A stretch of DNA of 64,000 nt from SCRD01 sp046705285. Lineage in GTDB: Bacteria > Acidobacteriota > Terriglobia > UBA7540. Every line of letters begins with the position of its first letter. The first letter of the stretch is position 1. The stretch lies in assembly GCA_046705285.1 (NCBI GenBank), contig JBJKQK010000211.1, positions 8,292 through 72,291 of the forward strand. The letters are read 5' to 3'. Both the position numbers and the translations under genes were made by a program. Shown piece by piece: positions 9,305 through 19,395 of this stretch. The notes under the pieces are model-generated. The model was not told the DNA's origin, searched no databases, and was given only the letters and a program-made list of their open reading frames with translations.

Positions 9305-10264
9305 CTAGAGCTTTTCGTCCGAGTCGGTAACCCGGTCAAAAAGCCCTTTCGCGTTCTCACTTTCGCCTCCGGGACCCAAGGCTAAGTCCCACATCTCCCT
9401 GGTAGAAAAGATGCGCCTGGAAGCGAAAAAGTACACAGTTCCCGCCAGGATTATCCCTAACGTTAGGATACTACCTTCGGGGCCATAAGCGCTACCTGTA
9501 AGCCAGTGCGGTCCGTTCACCTTTGCTTGCAGGATCGGTTCCGGAAAGTTGAGTCCGCTGACGGGAAGTCCGAGGACAAAACCCTGTACAAAGTTCCATG
9601 CGAAATGGATGCCGAAGGGCAGCCAGAGGGCACGGGTGCGCAGATAACAGATGGCCAGAAGGACTCCCACCACAGCAGTGTTCAGCGTCGAGATCCAGGT
9701 GTGGAAAGGATTCCTCAGGTGAGCAAGACCGAACAGGGCCGACAGCACGATCACGGCAAAGACCGGGCCGCCAGCATCGACCAGGCGCTGAAAGGGGTAA
9801 CCCCGGAACATCAACTCCTCGACGGCAGCGGCCACCGTAAACAGCAGGAAAAACAGCAGGCCGGCAAGAACAACTCCGCCTGCGGATGATGAAGTAAAAG
9901 AAAACCTCGCCACTCCCAGCAATGCTTCCGCGCCTGCGACCGCCAGGATCATGACGGCTCCGGCAATCAGCCCTATCGCCAGTTCAGCTTTCCACCGCGG
10001 GTGAAATGCAACCCCTACCGAGCCTAGCGGCCGCCGCTCCAACAGGCGGGTGAGAATCGCGTACAAGCCCAGCAGTACGGGCAATAAGAGCAGGTTAAAC
10101 CAGAACAAGAGTGACAGCTCGCGCGACAGCGGGCCAAAAGGGACCGGCATGCCCATCGCAACAAAGCTCACGGTGGTGACCACCGTCAGAATTCCCACCA
10201 CAGAGATGAGAAGACGGAAAAAAGGGCGGAGGCGCCCATCTTTAAAGAAAAGTCTTTCGAACAT
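9305..10264 (-). CDS. CPBP-family intramembrane metalloprotease (CAAX/Abi type)
   Basis: This polytopic membrane protein of 319 residues starts at the ATG at 10262-10264. It carries all motifs of the Rce1/CPBP glutamyl-metalloprotease family: motif 1 EELMFRG (E149, E150, R154), motif 2 with H182 in GLAHLRNP, and motif 3 HFAWN (H220, N224). Eight or so hydrophobic segments are visible. Known members cleave prenylated proteins in eukaryotes or process bacteriocins and signalling peptides in bacteria; the local substrate is unknown. The neighbouring secreted protein 31 bases downstream may share its transcript, but no functional link is shown. Confidence 0.9.
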   Translation of the reverse strand: MFERLFFKDGRLRPFFRLLISVVGILTVVTTVSFVAMGMPVPFGPLSRELSLLFWFNLLLLPVLLGLYAILTRLLERRPLGSVGVAFHPRWKAELAIGLIAGAVMILAVAGAEALLGVARFSFTSSSAGGVVLAGLLFFLLFTVAAAVEELMFRGYPFQRLVDAGGPVFAVIVLSALFGLAHLRNPFHTWISTLNTAVVGVLLAICYLRTRALWLPFGIHFAWNFVQGFVLGLPVSGLNFPEPILQAKVNGPHWLTGSAYGPEGSILTLGIILAGTVYFFASRRIFSTREMWDLALGPGGESENAKGLFDRVTDSDEKL

Positions 10265-10538
10265 AACTGTCACTGACTTCCATCGCAGGATTGCCAAACT
10301 CCAAGGGTCACGCCAAGCACGGCGCACCCAGTGAGAACTTGTACCATTCAAAGGGAGCGAGCCGCCGTATGACCGTTACACCGGGCACTGCTTCCATGTG
10401 CCGAACTCAAAGCCGGTGTAAGACCGCACCTTCGGCCTTTATTCTCGTTATTTTGGGTGAGTGATGCAATGGTCATCTTGCTTTGTGACCATGAAGATGG
10501 TTTAATTGGCCGCCTGATGGGTGATGGGAGGTAAGTCG

Positions 10539-11927
10539 ATGCGACCAATTCGATCTCGCTATTTCCTGCTAACGGCGGTGGTTATGGCCATCAGCGCGGG
10601 GCTGCTTCTGACGGGCATAAGCTCCGCATCAGCAAGCAAGAGGAGCAGGGCGTCTTCAGCCGGCCTGGCACCGACTCCGCCCATGGGCTGGAACAGCTAC
10701 GACAGTTACGGCGGCGACGTTAACGAACAGCAAGTCAGGGCTAACGCCCGATACATGGCCAATCACCTCGCAATCTACGGATGGAAGTATATTGTGATCG
10801 ACTATTACTGGTACTATCCGAGCGGTCAAGTCAAAGGGACTCCTGCCATGGACGCATACGGCAGGCTGCTGCCTGCCACCAATCGCTTCCCTTCCGCGGC
10901 TGGCGGAGAGGGATTCAAGCCACTCGCGGACTATGTGCACTCCCTGGGTTTGAAATTCGGCATTCACATCATGCGCGGCATACCCCGCGCCGCGGTGGAA
11001 GAAAATCTCCCCATCCTTGGAACCAACGCGCACGCCCGCGACATCGCCAACCTGCTGAACACCTGCTCATGGTCTGACGCGATGTACGGCGTTGATGCTT
11101 CGAAGCCCGCCGGGCAGGCCTACTACGACTCGCTTGCCAAGCTTTATGCGAGCTGGGGCGTAGACTTCATTAAAGCAGACGACATGAGCCGCGCTGAGGA
11201 CCCGTTCGGGGAGGTTTACCACGCTCCCGAAATCGAGGCGCTTCGCCGTGCCATGGACCGCTCCGGCCGGCCCATGGTTCTGAGCCTTTCGCCCGGCCCG
11301 ACGCCGCTGTGCGAGGCAGCCAACGTCGAGCACTATTCACAGATGTGGCGCATCTCGGATGACATGTGGGACAACTGGCCGGAACTACGTGACCAGTTCG
11401 GATTTTGCCGTCTGTGGGCGCCTTACATTGGGCCGAATCATTGGCCGGACGCCGATATGCTGCCGCTTGGACTGTTGCGACTCCGGGGGTTTAAAGACGG
11501 CCCCCGCCTGACCCGCCTGACCCACGACGAGCAAATCACGATGATGACCCTGTGGTGTATCTTCCGCTCCCCTCTGATGATGGGAGGCGACCTGCCCACT
11601 CTCGATCCGTTCACGCTGTCGCTGCTGACCAATCAAGAAGTCCTGGCCGTAGATCAGCACAGCACCGGCAATCATCTACTCTTTACGCGCGGCAACGAGA
11701 TCGCCTGGGTCGCGGACGTTCCCCACACCAGGGCGAAATATGTTGCCCTCTTCAACCTCGGCAAATCGCCCGAAGAAATCACAGTGACGTGGCGCGAGCT
11801 GGGAATAGCCGGGAAGGCCGCAGTTCGCGACCTGTGGAAAACGGAGAACCTGGGCAATTATAACGGGCAGTTTTCGGCCGAAATCAATCCGCATGGGGCG
11901 GGCCTTTACAAAATAGGGCCGCGCTGA
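10539..11927 (+). CDS. Secreted glycoside hydrolase family 27-like (alpha-galactosidase type)
   Basis: The ATG at 10539 is preceded by GGGAGGT at ideal distance, giving 462 residues with a signal peptide (about residues 1-33). The catalytic barrel starts with the family signature PPMGWNSYDSYGG (residues 47-59) and continues with DYYWYY. The nucleophile position reads FIKADD (D214), where classical GH27 enzymes have KYDxC. The acid/base candidate is D274 in WRISDD. The substrate-selecting loop of classical alpha-galactosidases (CxxWG) is replaced by SLSPGP. A C-terminal beta domain follows. Clan D activity on alpha-galactosides or beta-L-arabinopyranosides is likely; exact specificity is open. 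It stands alone on the plus strand. Confidence 0.85.
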   Translation: MRPIRSRYFLLTAVVMAISAGLLLTGISSASASKRSRASSAGLAPTPPMGWNSYDSYGGDVNEQQVRANARYMANHLAIYGWKYIVIDYYWYYPSGQVKGTPAMDAYGRLLPATNRFPSAAGGEGFKPLADYVHSLGLKFGIHIMRGIPRAAVEENLPILGTNAHARDIANLLNTCSWSDAMYGVDASKPAGQAYYDSLAKLYASWGVDFIKADDMSRAEDPFGEVYHAPEIEALRRAMDRSGRPMVLSLSPGPTPLCEAANVEHYSQMWRISDDMWDNWPELRDQFGFCRLWAPYIGPNHWPDADMLPLGLLRLRGFKDGPRLTRLTHDEQITMMTLWCIFRSPLMMGGDLPTLDPFTLSLLTNQEVLAVDQHSTGNHLLFTRGNEIAWVADVPHTRAKYVALFNLGKSPEEITVTWRELGIAGKAAVRDLWKTENLGNYNGQFSAEINPHGAGLYKIGPR

Positions 11928-12387
11928 CCAGGACTCCTCTCGTTCATCTAACGCGGGCCAGTGTTCGCAATCCTGCGGCGATCCCTTAGTGAAACGGCTG
12001 CCAGACCGCCTGAAGCTCCTCAGGCATGGGGCTCGCCGAATGGTCAGAATGGAGAGTCCCGGATGAAATGCTCGACAAAGCCGGCCAGTGAATGTATTCC
12101 ACCAAGCCGAAGCACAGAAAATTGCCCGGTAGCGGACCAAAGGTTTCATTGGTCCATCCGGCTCGGTAGCCCAACGCGGTCGCAGGCGATTAAAGGCACT
12201 GCCCTGCTCTCGCACCTGTTGACGTACTGTTCAAGTCCGAGTTCAATGACGCACCTGCATCGCGCCTGCAGAAGCCGTCAGTTTCCCCGACTTGCCTCCC
12301 GGGTGTACACTTTCACTAGCTTCAGCTAAGAGCCAGGAATTGCAGGGATCGTTCTGACTGATTGGGAGCCTGGCGCAAGCCAGAAAA
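11928..12387. other. Intergenic region without a supported gene
   Basis: This 460-base region separates the GH27-like gene from the DUF4010 gene. A minus-strand open frame at 11986-12174 has protein-like composition but no clear start signal, and I cannot place it in a family. It may be a remnant. No terminator or repeat stands out. Confidence 0.4.
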
Positions 12388-13656
12388 ATGCTTCTCAAAC
12401 TGTATCAATGGCTGCCACCCGACGGCGTAAAGATTGTGCTTGTGCTCTTCCTCTCTTTCCTGATCGGAATCGAGCGGGAAGAACACAAGAAGGAGGTCCA
12501 ACATTACGCTTTTGGCGGAGTACGCACGTTTCCGCTGATCGGACTGATCGGGTACTCGCTAGCTGTGATGGCGCAGGGCCAATTGCTGCCGGTCACGCTG
12601 GGCTTTATCGTGGTCGCCGGTTTTCTGCTGCTTTCCTATTGGCGCAAGCTGACCAGTACCCCCACCGCCGGCGTCACTACGGAGATGTCAGGCCTGGCCA
12701 CTTACGTGGTTGGAGCTCTCGTCTACTACGACCATTTCTGGATTGCGACCACGCTGGCCGTTGCCAGCGCGCTGCTGCTTGAACTGAAAGGCGCCCTCGA
12801 CGGCCTCACCAAACGCATCTCGCCGGAAGAAATTCTCACCTTCACCAAATTCCTGCTTTTGAGCGTAGTTATTCTGCCGGTCCTGCCCGACAAGGCTTTC
12901 GGACCTTTCCATATCAATCCCTTTAAGACATGGCTTGTGGTGGTGGCTGTCAGCTCCGTCTCGTACGGCAGTTATGTCCTTCAGAGGCTGACCAAGGGCC
13001 ATGGCGGCGTGATTCTGGCCGCAATTCTGGGAGGAGCCTATTCATCCACAGTCACTACAGTGGTTCTGGCCAAGCGGTCTGCATCCGCGGAGCATCGCCA
13101 CCTTTTTTCTGGCGGCATTCTGATGGCCTCAGGCATCATGTATCTGCGGCTGGCGGTTCTCGTCGGATTCTTCAACCACCAGATGATGGTTATGCTGGCA
13201 CCGTCATTCATTGCTCTCGCCGCGATTGGAAGCAGCGTGGGCTGGCTCTGGTCCCGCAGGCAGGATAAAAGCAGCGATCAAATTCGGAGGGAATTCGAGC
13301 CGAAGAATCCTTTGGAACTGGGAGCCGCTTTTCTCTTTGCCCTCATTTTCCTGATCATGCTCGTGGCGACGCGCCTGGCAGTGCAATACCTGGGGCAAGG
13401 TGGAGTATACGGCCTGGCGACCATTACGGGCGTGACGGATGTAGACCCTTTCATCATGAGCATGACTCAGGCGGCAGGAACGCTCACCCCCTTGCAGGTG
13501 GCCTCCGCGGCCGTTCTGATTGCCGCAGCCAGCAACAACCTTGTCAAAGGCGTTTACGCGCGCTTCTTCTCTGGTCGGCAAACCGGGACGGAGAGCCTGT
13601 GGCTTCTCGCCGGCCTGGGGGCCCTGGGCTTGGTTCCGCTCTTCTGGCTGCTTTGA
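12388..13656 (+). CDS. MgtC/SapB N-domain plus DUF4010 membrane protein
   Basis: This 422-residue, highly hydrophobic inner-membrane protein has about 11-12 predicted helices. The N-terminal part (FLIGIEREEHKK ... FGGVRTFPLIGLIGY) matches the MgtC/SapB fold, including the conserved acidic IGxERE stretch and the GxRTF motif. The C-terminal two thirds match DUF4010 (GGAYSSTVTTVVLAKRSA and GVTDVDPFIMSMTQ). Transport or ion-homeostasis roles are suspected for the family, but no substrate is established. The ATG at 12388 follows a poor ribosome site. The neighbours give no functional hint. Confidence 0.88.
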   Translation: MLLKLYQWLPPDGVKIVLVLFLSFLIGIEREEHKKEVQHYAFGGVRTFPLIGLIGYSLAVMAQGQLLPVTLGFIVVAGFLLLSYWRKLTSTPTAGVTTEMSGLATYVVGALVYYDHFWIATTLAVASALLLELKGALDGLTKRISPEEILTFTKFLLLSVVILPVLPDKAFGPFHINPFKTWLVVVAVSSVSYGSYVLQRLTKGHGGVILAAILGGAYSSTVTTVVLAKRSASAEHRHLFSGGILMASGIMYLRLAVLVGFFNHQMMVMLAPSFIALAAIGSSVGWLWSRRQDKSSDQIRREFEPKNPLELGAAFLFALIFLIMLVATRLAVQYLGQGGVYGLATITGVTDVDPFIMSMTQAAGTLTPLQVASAAVLIAAASNNLVKGVYARFFSGRQTGTESLWLLAGLGALGLVPLFWLL

Positions 13657-13702
13657 CACTTTTCACCGTCCCGTTCCGTCTCCATGCCCCATCCAGGCGA
13701 AC

Positions 13703-14494
13703 TCAGGGCATCTCACGAAGCGGCTTCTCCTTCAATGCCTTCTCAATGGCTGCTTCGGCGACGGGAGCCAGCAGTGCAAACCCGCGGTCATTGGGATGAA
13801 GGCCGTCATTCGAATAGCCGTTCTTGAGCATGCCCTTGCTGTCCACCAGGGCCGAGTAATAATCAGCAAAGGTCGCATGAGCTCTGGCCGCATAGGCCTT
13901 GATCCATGCATTCAATTGAAGGATCTGCGCAGGAGGACGGTTTTGGGTTTGCGGGTGTTCGGTGTAATCGCTGACCGGCGTAAGTGAACAGAGAATCACT
14001 TTGATGTGGTGCACCTGCGCCAACTCGGTGATCGCCTCCAAGTTTTCCTCAACCATCTTCGCGGTCTCAGGTCCGGTGTTGCGGGCGATGTCATTCGTTC
14101 CTGCAAGGACAATGACTGCCGCCGGCTGAAGATCGATCACATCGGGAAACATCCGGACAAGCATCTGCGAAGTTGTCTGGCCGCTGATGCCACGATTGAC
14201 GTAAGGCTTGCCAGGGAAAAATTTCTTCAAGTTCCAGATATCGGTGATGGAATCTCCAAGAAAGACGACGCGTCCGGGCACGCGCGGCTCCGCTTCCAGC
14301 CGCAGATCGTCCTTGTGGTAGCGGCCAAGCTGGTTCCAGTCCTCGAGTTCACCGGCAAGCCGCTGAGCGGTGAAAAGAAGGCAGCATCCTGCCTTGGGGG
14401 GATTGAATTGCTGCACCAGTTGTGCATGCAGATTTGCGGGCAAGGCCAAAAATTGAAGGAATAATAGGGCGATTAGAGTTGTCAGCAGGCGCAT
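13703..14494 (-). CDS. Secreted SGNH/GDSL hydrolase (esterase-like)
   Basis: This 263-residue protein has a signal peptide and the four SGNH blocks: GDSIT (catalytic Ser), GISGQ (block II Gly), GTND (block III Asn) and DGLHPN (Asp and His). Length and order fit the small lipase/acylhydrolase or carbohydrate acetylesterase group. Its position near several secreted glycosidases makes sugar deacetylation a reasonable guess, but the sequence does not prove the substrate. It converges with the DUF4010 gene, whose stop is 46 bases away. Confidence 0.92.
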   Translation of the reverse strand: MRLLTTLIALLFLQFLALPANLHAQLVQQFNPPKAGCCLLFTAQRLAGELEDWNQLGRYHKDDLRLEAEPRVPGRVVFLGDSITDIWNLKKFFPGKPYVNRGISGQTTSQMLVRMFPDVIDLQPAAVIVLAGTNDIARNTGPETAKMVEENLEAITELAQVHHIKVILCSLTPVSDYTEHPQTQNRPPAQILQLNAWIKAYAARAHATFADYYSALVDSKGMLKNGYSNDGLHPNDRGFALLAPVAEAAIEKALKEKPLREMP

Positions 14495-14708
14495 TGATTC
14501 TCCTCTCAGGATTCAGAATGCTGTTTACTATAAAGCAGCTTTAGGTCATGGAAAATAATCTTGTTCCCTGGCCACACTGATTGCACGCGGCCCAACTGGA
14601 GCCGGGGCCGGGCATCAACCTCTTGGATTGCGCAGGAATTCGCGCAGATGAAAAGTGAATGCACGCCGCCCCACGTGTGCGATGAGACCAGAATCCCGGG
14701 ACAACCCG

Positions 14709-15872
14709 CTAAGGACGAAAAACCGAGTGAAGATGATCAGAAGAGCCAGATTCCATTTCAACCTTCGTGGAAAGAAAGTTCAGCAGATCCTTCAGCGTAA
14801 GAACAGCCACCAGGCGGCCGTCCTCAACCACCATCAGGCGGCTGTTCTGAGATTTCCGCATCATGGCAAGAGCCTTGACGGAGTCGGTATCAGGAGTCAC
14901 CGTATCGTCACGACAGTAAGGCCGCATCGCAGCTTGCACGCTGCGCTGCGCCCACTCGCTGCGCGGGACCTCCCTGACCTCTTTTGTCGTGATGCAACCC
15001 AGCAGCTCATGCGAATCATTGACTACGGGAAACATCTTGTAGTGGTACCGGTAGATGTAGTTTTCGATCAGGTCTTCGAGCGAGATTGCAGGGGACACGG
15101 TAACGGGGTTGGAATTCATAAAGCGCCGGACCGGCTCGCCCTGAAGCATTCGTTGAACCAGAAGCTGCTGATATGAGCCCTGGGCGGCGCCCCGCAGAAA
15201 CATTCCAATCAGGAACCACCACACTGCCTCCACGAAGTTGCCCGCCAGCAGTTCGTACACTCCCAAAGCCATCAACAAGAATCCAAACCCGGAGCCGATC
15301 GTGGAGGCAATCCGAGTGGCCTGCCAGATGTTGCCCTTCCAGTACCACAGCGCCGACCGCAGCACTCGCCCGCCATCCAGGGGAAACGCGGGAACCATAT
15401 TGAATGCTGCCAGGATCCAGTTAATCCACCCCAGGTAGGCGCACACGCCCACGGCCACCACAGGCCATTTGCCCTGCATAGCGGCGGCAACAACGTAAAA
15501 GATGCCGCCGATGATGACGCTCGTCACCGGACCTGCGATGGCCATCTGGAATTCCGTCTTCGCGCTGGGAGGCTCCTGGTCCATTTCTGCGACCCCGCCA
15601 AAAATGAAAAGGGTAATGCCTTTCATTGGCAGGCCGTTCTTTCGCGCCACCAGGGAATGGGCCAGTTCATGGACAATGATCGAAAGGAAAAGCAGGATAG
15701 CGCCCGAAACTCCCATCAGCCAGTATTCAGCTTGGGAAAGACCGTGATAGAGATGCGGGAAAACCCCAACTGCCAGGGACCACGTGATCAGCACAGCGAT
15801 GATCAGCCAACTTGCATCCACGCGGACCGCAAAGCCAAACAGCTTAAACAACGTGACGCTTCGTCCGAACAT
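14709..15872 (-). CDS. Site-2 protease family metalloprotease with CBS domains
   Basis: This 387-residue M50-type intramembrane zinc protease has six or so N-terminal membrane segments. Its active site HELAH (H68, E69, H72) and the distal FPLDGGRVLR, whose Asp is the third ligand, are both present. Two CBS modules fill the C-terminal 150 residues; such modules in this subgroup are thought to sense adenine nucleotides. AGGGAGGAG just before the ATG gives a strong ribosome site. Members release membrane-bound regulators or clear signal peptides; the local target is unknown. Monocistronic as far as I can see. Confidence 0.93.
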   Translation of the reverse strand: MFGRSVTLFKLFGFAVRVDASWLIIAVLITWSLAVGVFPHLYHGLSQAEYWLMGVSGAILLFLSIIVHELAHSLVARKNGLPMKGITLFIFGGVAEMDQEPPSAKTEFQMAIAGPVTSVIIGGIFYVVAAAMQGKWPVVAVGVCAYLGWINWILAAFNMVPAFPLDGGRVLRSALWYWKGNIWQATRIASTIGSGFGFLLMALGVYELLAGNFVEAVWWFLIGMFLRGAAQGSYQQLLVQRMLQGEPVRRFMNSNPVTVSPAISLEDLIENYIYRYHYKMFPVVNDSHELLGCITTKEVREVPRSEWAQRSVQAAMRPYCRDDTVTPDTDSVKALAMMRKSQNSRLMVVEDGRLVAVLTLKDLLNFLSTKVEMESGSSDHLHSVFRP

Positions 15873-16215
15873 GGTGCTCCTCCCTCACTTGATAGCCTCT
15901 GAGTCTCACAGCCACGGACCACCCGCAAAACATTCCGCCTGGTAATTCGCACCTTCTCGTTAAAAAGAGGGACTGGGTTTCAATATCTCCCTCTATTGGT
16001 TATGATGAGGCCGCACATGATCCCGTCATCTTTATTCTATTCCTGCCGCAAGCGCGAAACAATTTAGAGAATGCTGCAACGAGAGTTTCTCAGGCTTTTC
16101 CGCTTGTTCAAGTCCCGTGACCGCACAGACGACGCCACCGGACATATCCCAGCGGCACACTGCCACCCACCATGGCGTCACCTGATATCCACAAACAATA
16201 AGGGGGCTGGATCAA
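15873..16215. other. Intergenic region
   Basis: This 343-base region separates the site-2 protease start from the stop of the GH36-like gene, both on the minus strand. It should hold the protease promoter. No coding frame, strong hairpin or repeat was seen. Confidence 0.4.
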
Positions 16216-18714
16216 TCAATAGAAAGGCAAGGTGAGTTCTGCTTCTCCGGTATTGGCACGCAGAAGCGTAACCCGGACAACGTCCTTTTGGCGGGCCAGC
16301 GCTGTAATGCGCGCTTCCCTGGCGCGCGGCAATCCAAGGTTCGACCCCGCAGTATAAACCGTCAGTGTGGTGGGATAGTTCTGCACCAGCAAAACCTTGA
16401 TTCCGAGCTGCCTTCTTGCGGCATCCCAGGTTTCGCCCGCGATCTCCACGCCACCCATGGTGATGTGCCGGTCCGTCCCGATCAACTGGGGATGGCCCTC
16501 GTCAGGCCGTACGGAAATCACCTGGCAGGCATGCGGCGGAAGTTCCACTGAATATTCTCCCCTCACCTTGCCCAGAAATTTCTGTTTCCAGAAATCAAAC
16601 AGCAGGTAATCGCGTCCGGGTTCAAGCCCCGCCCTGGCAAAGTTGAGCACAATCTTTCGCGGCGCCGGAGGATTCAGAAACGACGGCACGGGCAGCAACT
16701 GCAGGCCGGGAGGCTTTGATGGCGAAGTAGCAAGTCGCTGGTTCTGCCTGGCTGCATTGCTGAGCTTGGAGGAAATGGCCAGTTGCTCTCCGTATTCGCG
16801 GCTCGTTTTCAGAAGCGTGTCATCCCGGTTCAGGATTCTTGACGCGTCAGGCTGCATGCCCGGCGGCATCTCATCCGGTCCTTCGCCCCAATTGAAAAGG
16901 CCAACCACCGCCCAGGAACCAAAAGGCCGCCGAATGTGCAGGACCCAGATAGACCGGTCAGTCTTGAAGGGATAGAGATCCATGGGCGTGATGTCGGCAA
17001 CGGGCATGATCTTACGAACCATGTCACGGCGCGCTGGCGACAACTTCGTTTCGTCGTCGCCCAGCATCAGCAATTGGCCTGTAAGCCCCAGGATGGACGT
17101 CCAGGTTCGCGCTTCCTGGATAGTAAGGGGAGGGCGAACAACCAGCGCGTCGGGATCGCCATACCAGGCTATGTTATGCGTGTAATAGCCACGCCGTATG
17201 CCGGCAAGCGCTTCGCGCACCCCCCGAAATGACGGGGGCTCGCCGTCGCCCACCACGTCACCCGACAACCGGCCCGCCTGTGCGATGCCCATGGCTTCGG
17301 TGGGATAAACTGGGCCGCAGGCGGAGAGAAATACGTCCGGTTTCACGTCTAAGGCTTGCCGAATCAGGCTGAGCGTCTGCCGGAATGCCGTATTCGCGTC
17401 CAGAGTGGGGTTGTAAGCGCGAACCCGGTTTTCCGCCCAAATGTCTCGCGTGGCATTTTCTCCATCCAGCTTGAAGTAGTCGTATCCCCATTTCAGCGCA
17501 TGGTCGTGGTAGGTGTCATAGAGGTACTTTTGCAAGGAGGGATTTGAAAAGTCAGCCACGTACGTGCCGAACCACGTTCCGAGCTTTCCACTGCCGTTGG
17601 CATTGTGCAGGAACCAGTTGGGATGGATGTCGTAAAACTGCTTGTCGGCATTCCCAAAAACCGAAAGCCAAAGTCCGGCGTATAACCCGCGGTCATGGAT
17701 CTGATCAGCCAGCCACTTCATTCCATGCGGAAACTTCTTGTTCCAGACGTTCCAGTCGCCTCCGATCGGCGAGCCGTTTTCACCGTCGCCTGCCGCCTGC
17801 CAGCCTGCGTCAACCAGGCAATACTTAAGCCCGAAGGGCTTATAGTAAGCGGCGACGGCCTGCGCGTTCTGCAAAACATCCTTTTCCGTAACGTGGGAAA
17901 AGTAGTCGTACCAGGAAATCCAGCCGACCGGCACTTCCGGCCACTTGGTTTTGTCGAGAGGCGCAAAGAAAGGCAGCCTCCTCTTGTAGACATGGCTGGT
18001 CACCTGAAACCGGCAGCGGGGGGCGCTTGCGAGGGGGTCGGAAGCGGTGGCCTGGAACCCATGCGCCAACGGTCTGAAGCTGGTCCGGCGGGCGAGCACG
18101 GTGATGGCCTGATCCCGGAAACGGTCATATACGCTGTGGTTGAGCGTACTGACGGCGCCGCCGCTTTCCATTTGCATGATGCCATCACTCGGATCGTGGA
18201 GGCGGGCCTGGATGGGGTCACGGCCCCCATCAATATCGGCGACAATTGCCGCTTGCGCCTCGCCTCCGGAAGGAAAGCCTGGAAGGGAGACGTCCATCGA
18301 AGTCCCGTTGCCGCTCAAGTCAATTTCATAAGGGACCGGCCCATGAACCTTAAAAACCCACTGGCCTGCGTGCGCGGATGGTTCCGGAACCAGGCTTACC
18401 CCCGGTGCGGTCGAACTGAGCCTCGGATTGCCCGCCACGATCTCGACACGCAGCCCTGTGATCCACAGGGCGCCATCGTATGTCAGGGCAATGGTGCGGC
18501 GGTCTCTCGAAAGGCGAGCCGACCAGGGTTGCGCAGAAGGACGGAAAACCTGAGGGGAAGCCACGGTCGGCCTGGAATTGCGAAGCGGCCTGATTGGCCG
18601 ATGCCCTCGCCTCGGGATGCGCTGGGGGCGCGCATGCACCAAAAGTTTCGAACCTCCCAGCATTGCCGCCGCACAGACGAGGGTCAAAATGAAGAATTTT
18701 GAAAGTCGGGTCAT
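16216..18714 (-). CDS. Secreted glycoside hydrolase family 36-like (alpha-galactosidase superfamily)
   Basis: This 832-residue exported enzyme has a hydrophobic leader at about residues 5-27. An N-terminal beta-sandwich of about 240 residues precedes the barrel, which opens at VGWISWYDYFS (residues 263-273) and includes YCLVDAGWQ (299-306). The nucleophile is D417 in YFKLDGE and the acid/base is D486 in RLSGD, both in the spacing expected for GH36 and Sip1-like enzymes. A C-terminal beta domain and a long tail follow. Clan D retaining hydrolysis of alpha-galactosides is the best guess; a transglycosylase role (raffinose-synthase-like) cannot be excluded. It is divergent from the anti-sigma kinase gene. 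Confidence 0.87.
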   Translation of the reverse strand: MTRLSKFFILTLVCAAAMLGGSKLLVHARPQRIPRRGHRPIRPLRNSRPTVASPQVFRPSAQPWSARLSRDRRTIALTYDGALWITGLRVEIVAGNPRLSSTAPGVSLVPEPSAHAGQWVFKVHGPVPYEIDLSGNGTSMDVSLPGFPSGGEAQAAIVADIDGGRDPIQARLHDPSDGIMQMESGGAVSTLNHSVYDRFRDQAITVLARRTSFRPLAHGFQATASDPLASAPRCRFQVTSHVYKRRLPFFAPLDKTKWPEVPVGWISWYDYFSHVTEKDVLQNAQAVAAYYKPFGLKYCLVDAGWQAAGDGENGSPIGGDWNVWNKKFPHGMKWLADQIHDRGLYAGLWLSVFGNADKQFYDIHPNWFLHNANGSGKLGTWFGTYVADFSNPSLQKYLYDTYHDHALKWGYDYFKLDGENATRDIWAENRVRAYNPTLDANTAFRQTLSLIRQALDVKPDVFLSACGPVYPTEAMGIAQAGRLSGDVVGDGEPPSFRGVREALAGIRRGYYTHNIAWYGDPDALVVRPPLTIQEARTWTSILGLTGQLLMLGDDETKLSPARRDMVRKIMPVADITPMDLYPFKTDRSIWVLHIRRPFGSWAVVGLFNWGEGPDEMPPGMQPDASRILNRDDTLLKTSREYGEQLAISSKLSNAARQNQRLATSPSKPPGLQLLPVPSFLNPPAPRKIVLNFARAGLEPGRDYLLFDFWKQKFLGKVRGEYSVELPPHACQVISVRPDEGHPQLIGTDRHITMGGVEIAGETWDAARRQLGIKVLLVQNYPTTLTVYTAGSNLGLPRAREARITALARQKDVVRVTLLRANTGEAELTLPFY

Positions 18715-18941
18715 TCCGTTCCCACATCCTCCTGCCGCAATCGTCCTCGTTTTCCCCAGCCACTATGCCTTCCGTTCGGCGAGGATTATACTCCCAAGCT
18801 GAAACGCTCCGTGAGATAATTCGGAGAAGGCCAGCGTGGTTCGCCGGCTTCGCTCAGCGGCGAACTTTGAAACATCCATCATCGTTGACTTTCGACTGTC
18901 TGTATTGTAGCTTCATCGCGGGGGTCGTTTGTTATTCGGGA

Positions 18942-19382
18942 ATGAAGCCTGACACGAGCATGATCGAGGTTATCCTCGAGAGCAATCTGAAGAATGTTGA
19001 AGTTGCCGAGGAGACTGCCCGCAGCGTTTCTGCCAGGGCAGGCTTTGACGAGGAAGCCGGATTCCAAATCGAGATGGCTGTGCACGAAGCGGTGATCAAT
19101 GCCATTCACCACGGTAATCAGCATGACCCCCGTAAGAAGGTACACGTCAAGTTTCTGATTTCTGAGAATAGTCTGGAAATTCACGTTCGTGATGAAGGGA
19201 AGGGATTCGATCCCGGTGCGCTGCCTGACCCCCTCGCCAAGGAAAATCTCCTGAATATTTCCGGACGGGGAATTCTCCTGGTCCGCAAGTTTATGGACGA
19301 ATTCAGGGTCGAGAACTTTCCAGGCAGAGGAACGGAAGTTATCATGGTAAAGCATCTGGCTTCGAGAATTCAGTCAAACTAA
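18942..19382 (+). CDS. Anti-sigma regulatory serine kinase (RsbW/SpoIIAB-like ATPase)
   Basis: This 146-residue protein is a single HATPase_c_2 domain. The N-box reads EAVINAIHHGN, the G1 box VRDEGKGFDPG and the G2 region GRGILLV, all intact. Family members bind and silence a sigma factor and phosphorylate a STAS antagonist. The antagonist is encoded immediately downstream, with its ribosome site overlapping this stop codon, so the two are translationally linked. The start is uncertain: ATG 18942 has GGGA directly before it, and ATG 18960 is the alternative. A sigma factor gene lies just beyond, on the opposite strand. Confidence 0.9.
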   Translation: MKPDTSMIEVILESNLKNVEVAEETARSVSARAGFDEEAGFQIEMAVHEAVINAIHHGNQHDPRKKVHVKFLISENSLEIHVRDEGKGFDPGALPDPLAKENLLNISGRGILLVRKFMDEFRVENFPGRGTEVIMVKHLASRIQSN

Positions 19383-19395
19383 GGAGGAACAGGCT

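Noticed and set aside
17695..18702. A plus-strand open frame of about 335 codons opposite the GH36-like gene
   Set aside because: It is antisense to a well-supported enzyme and has shadow-like composition.
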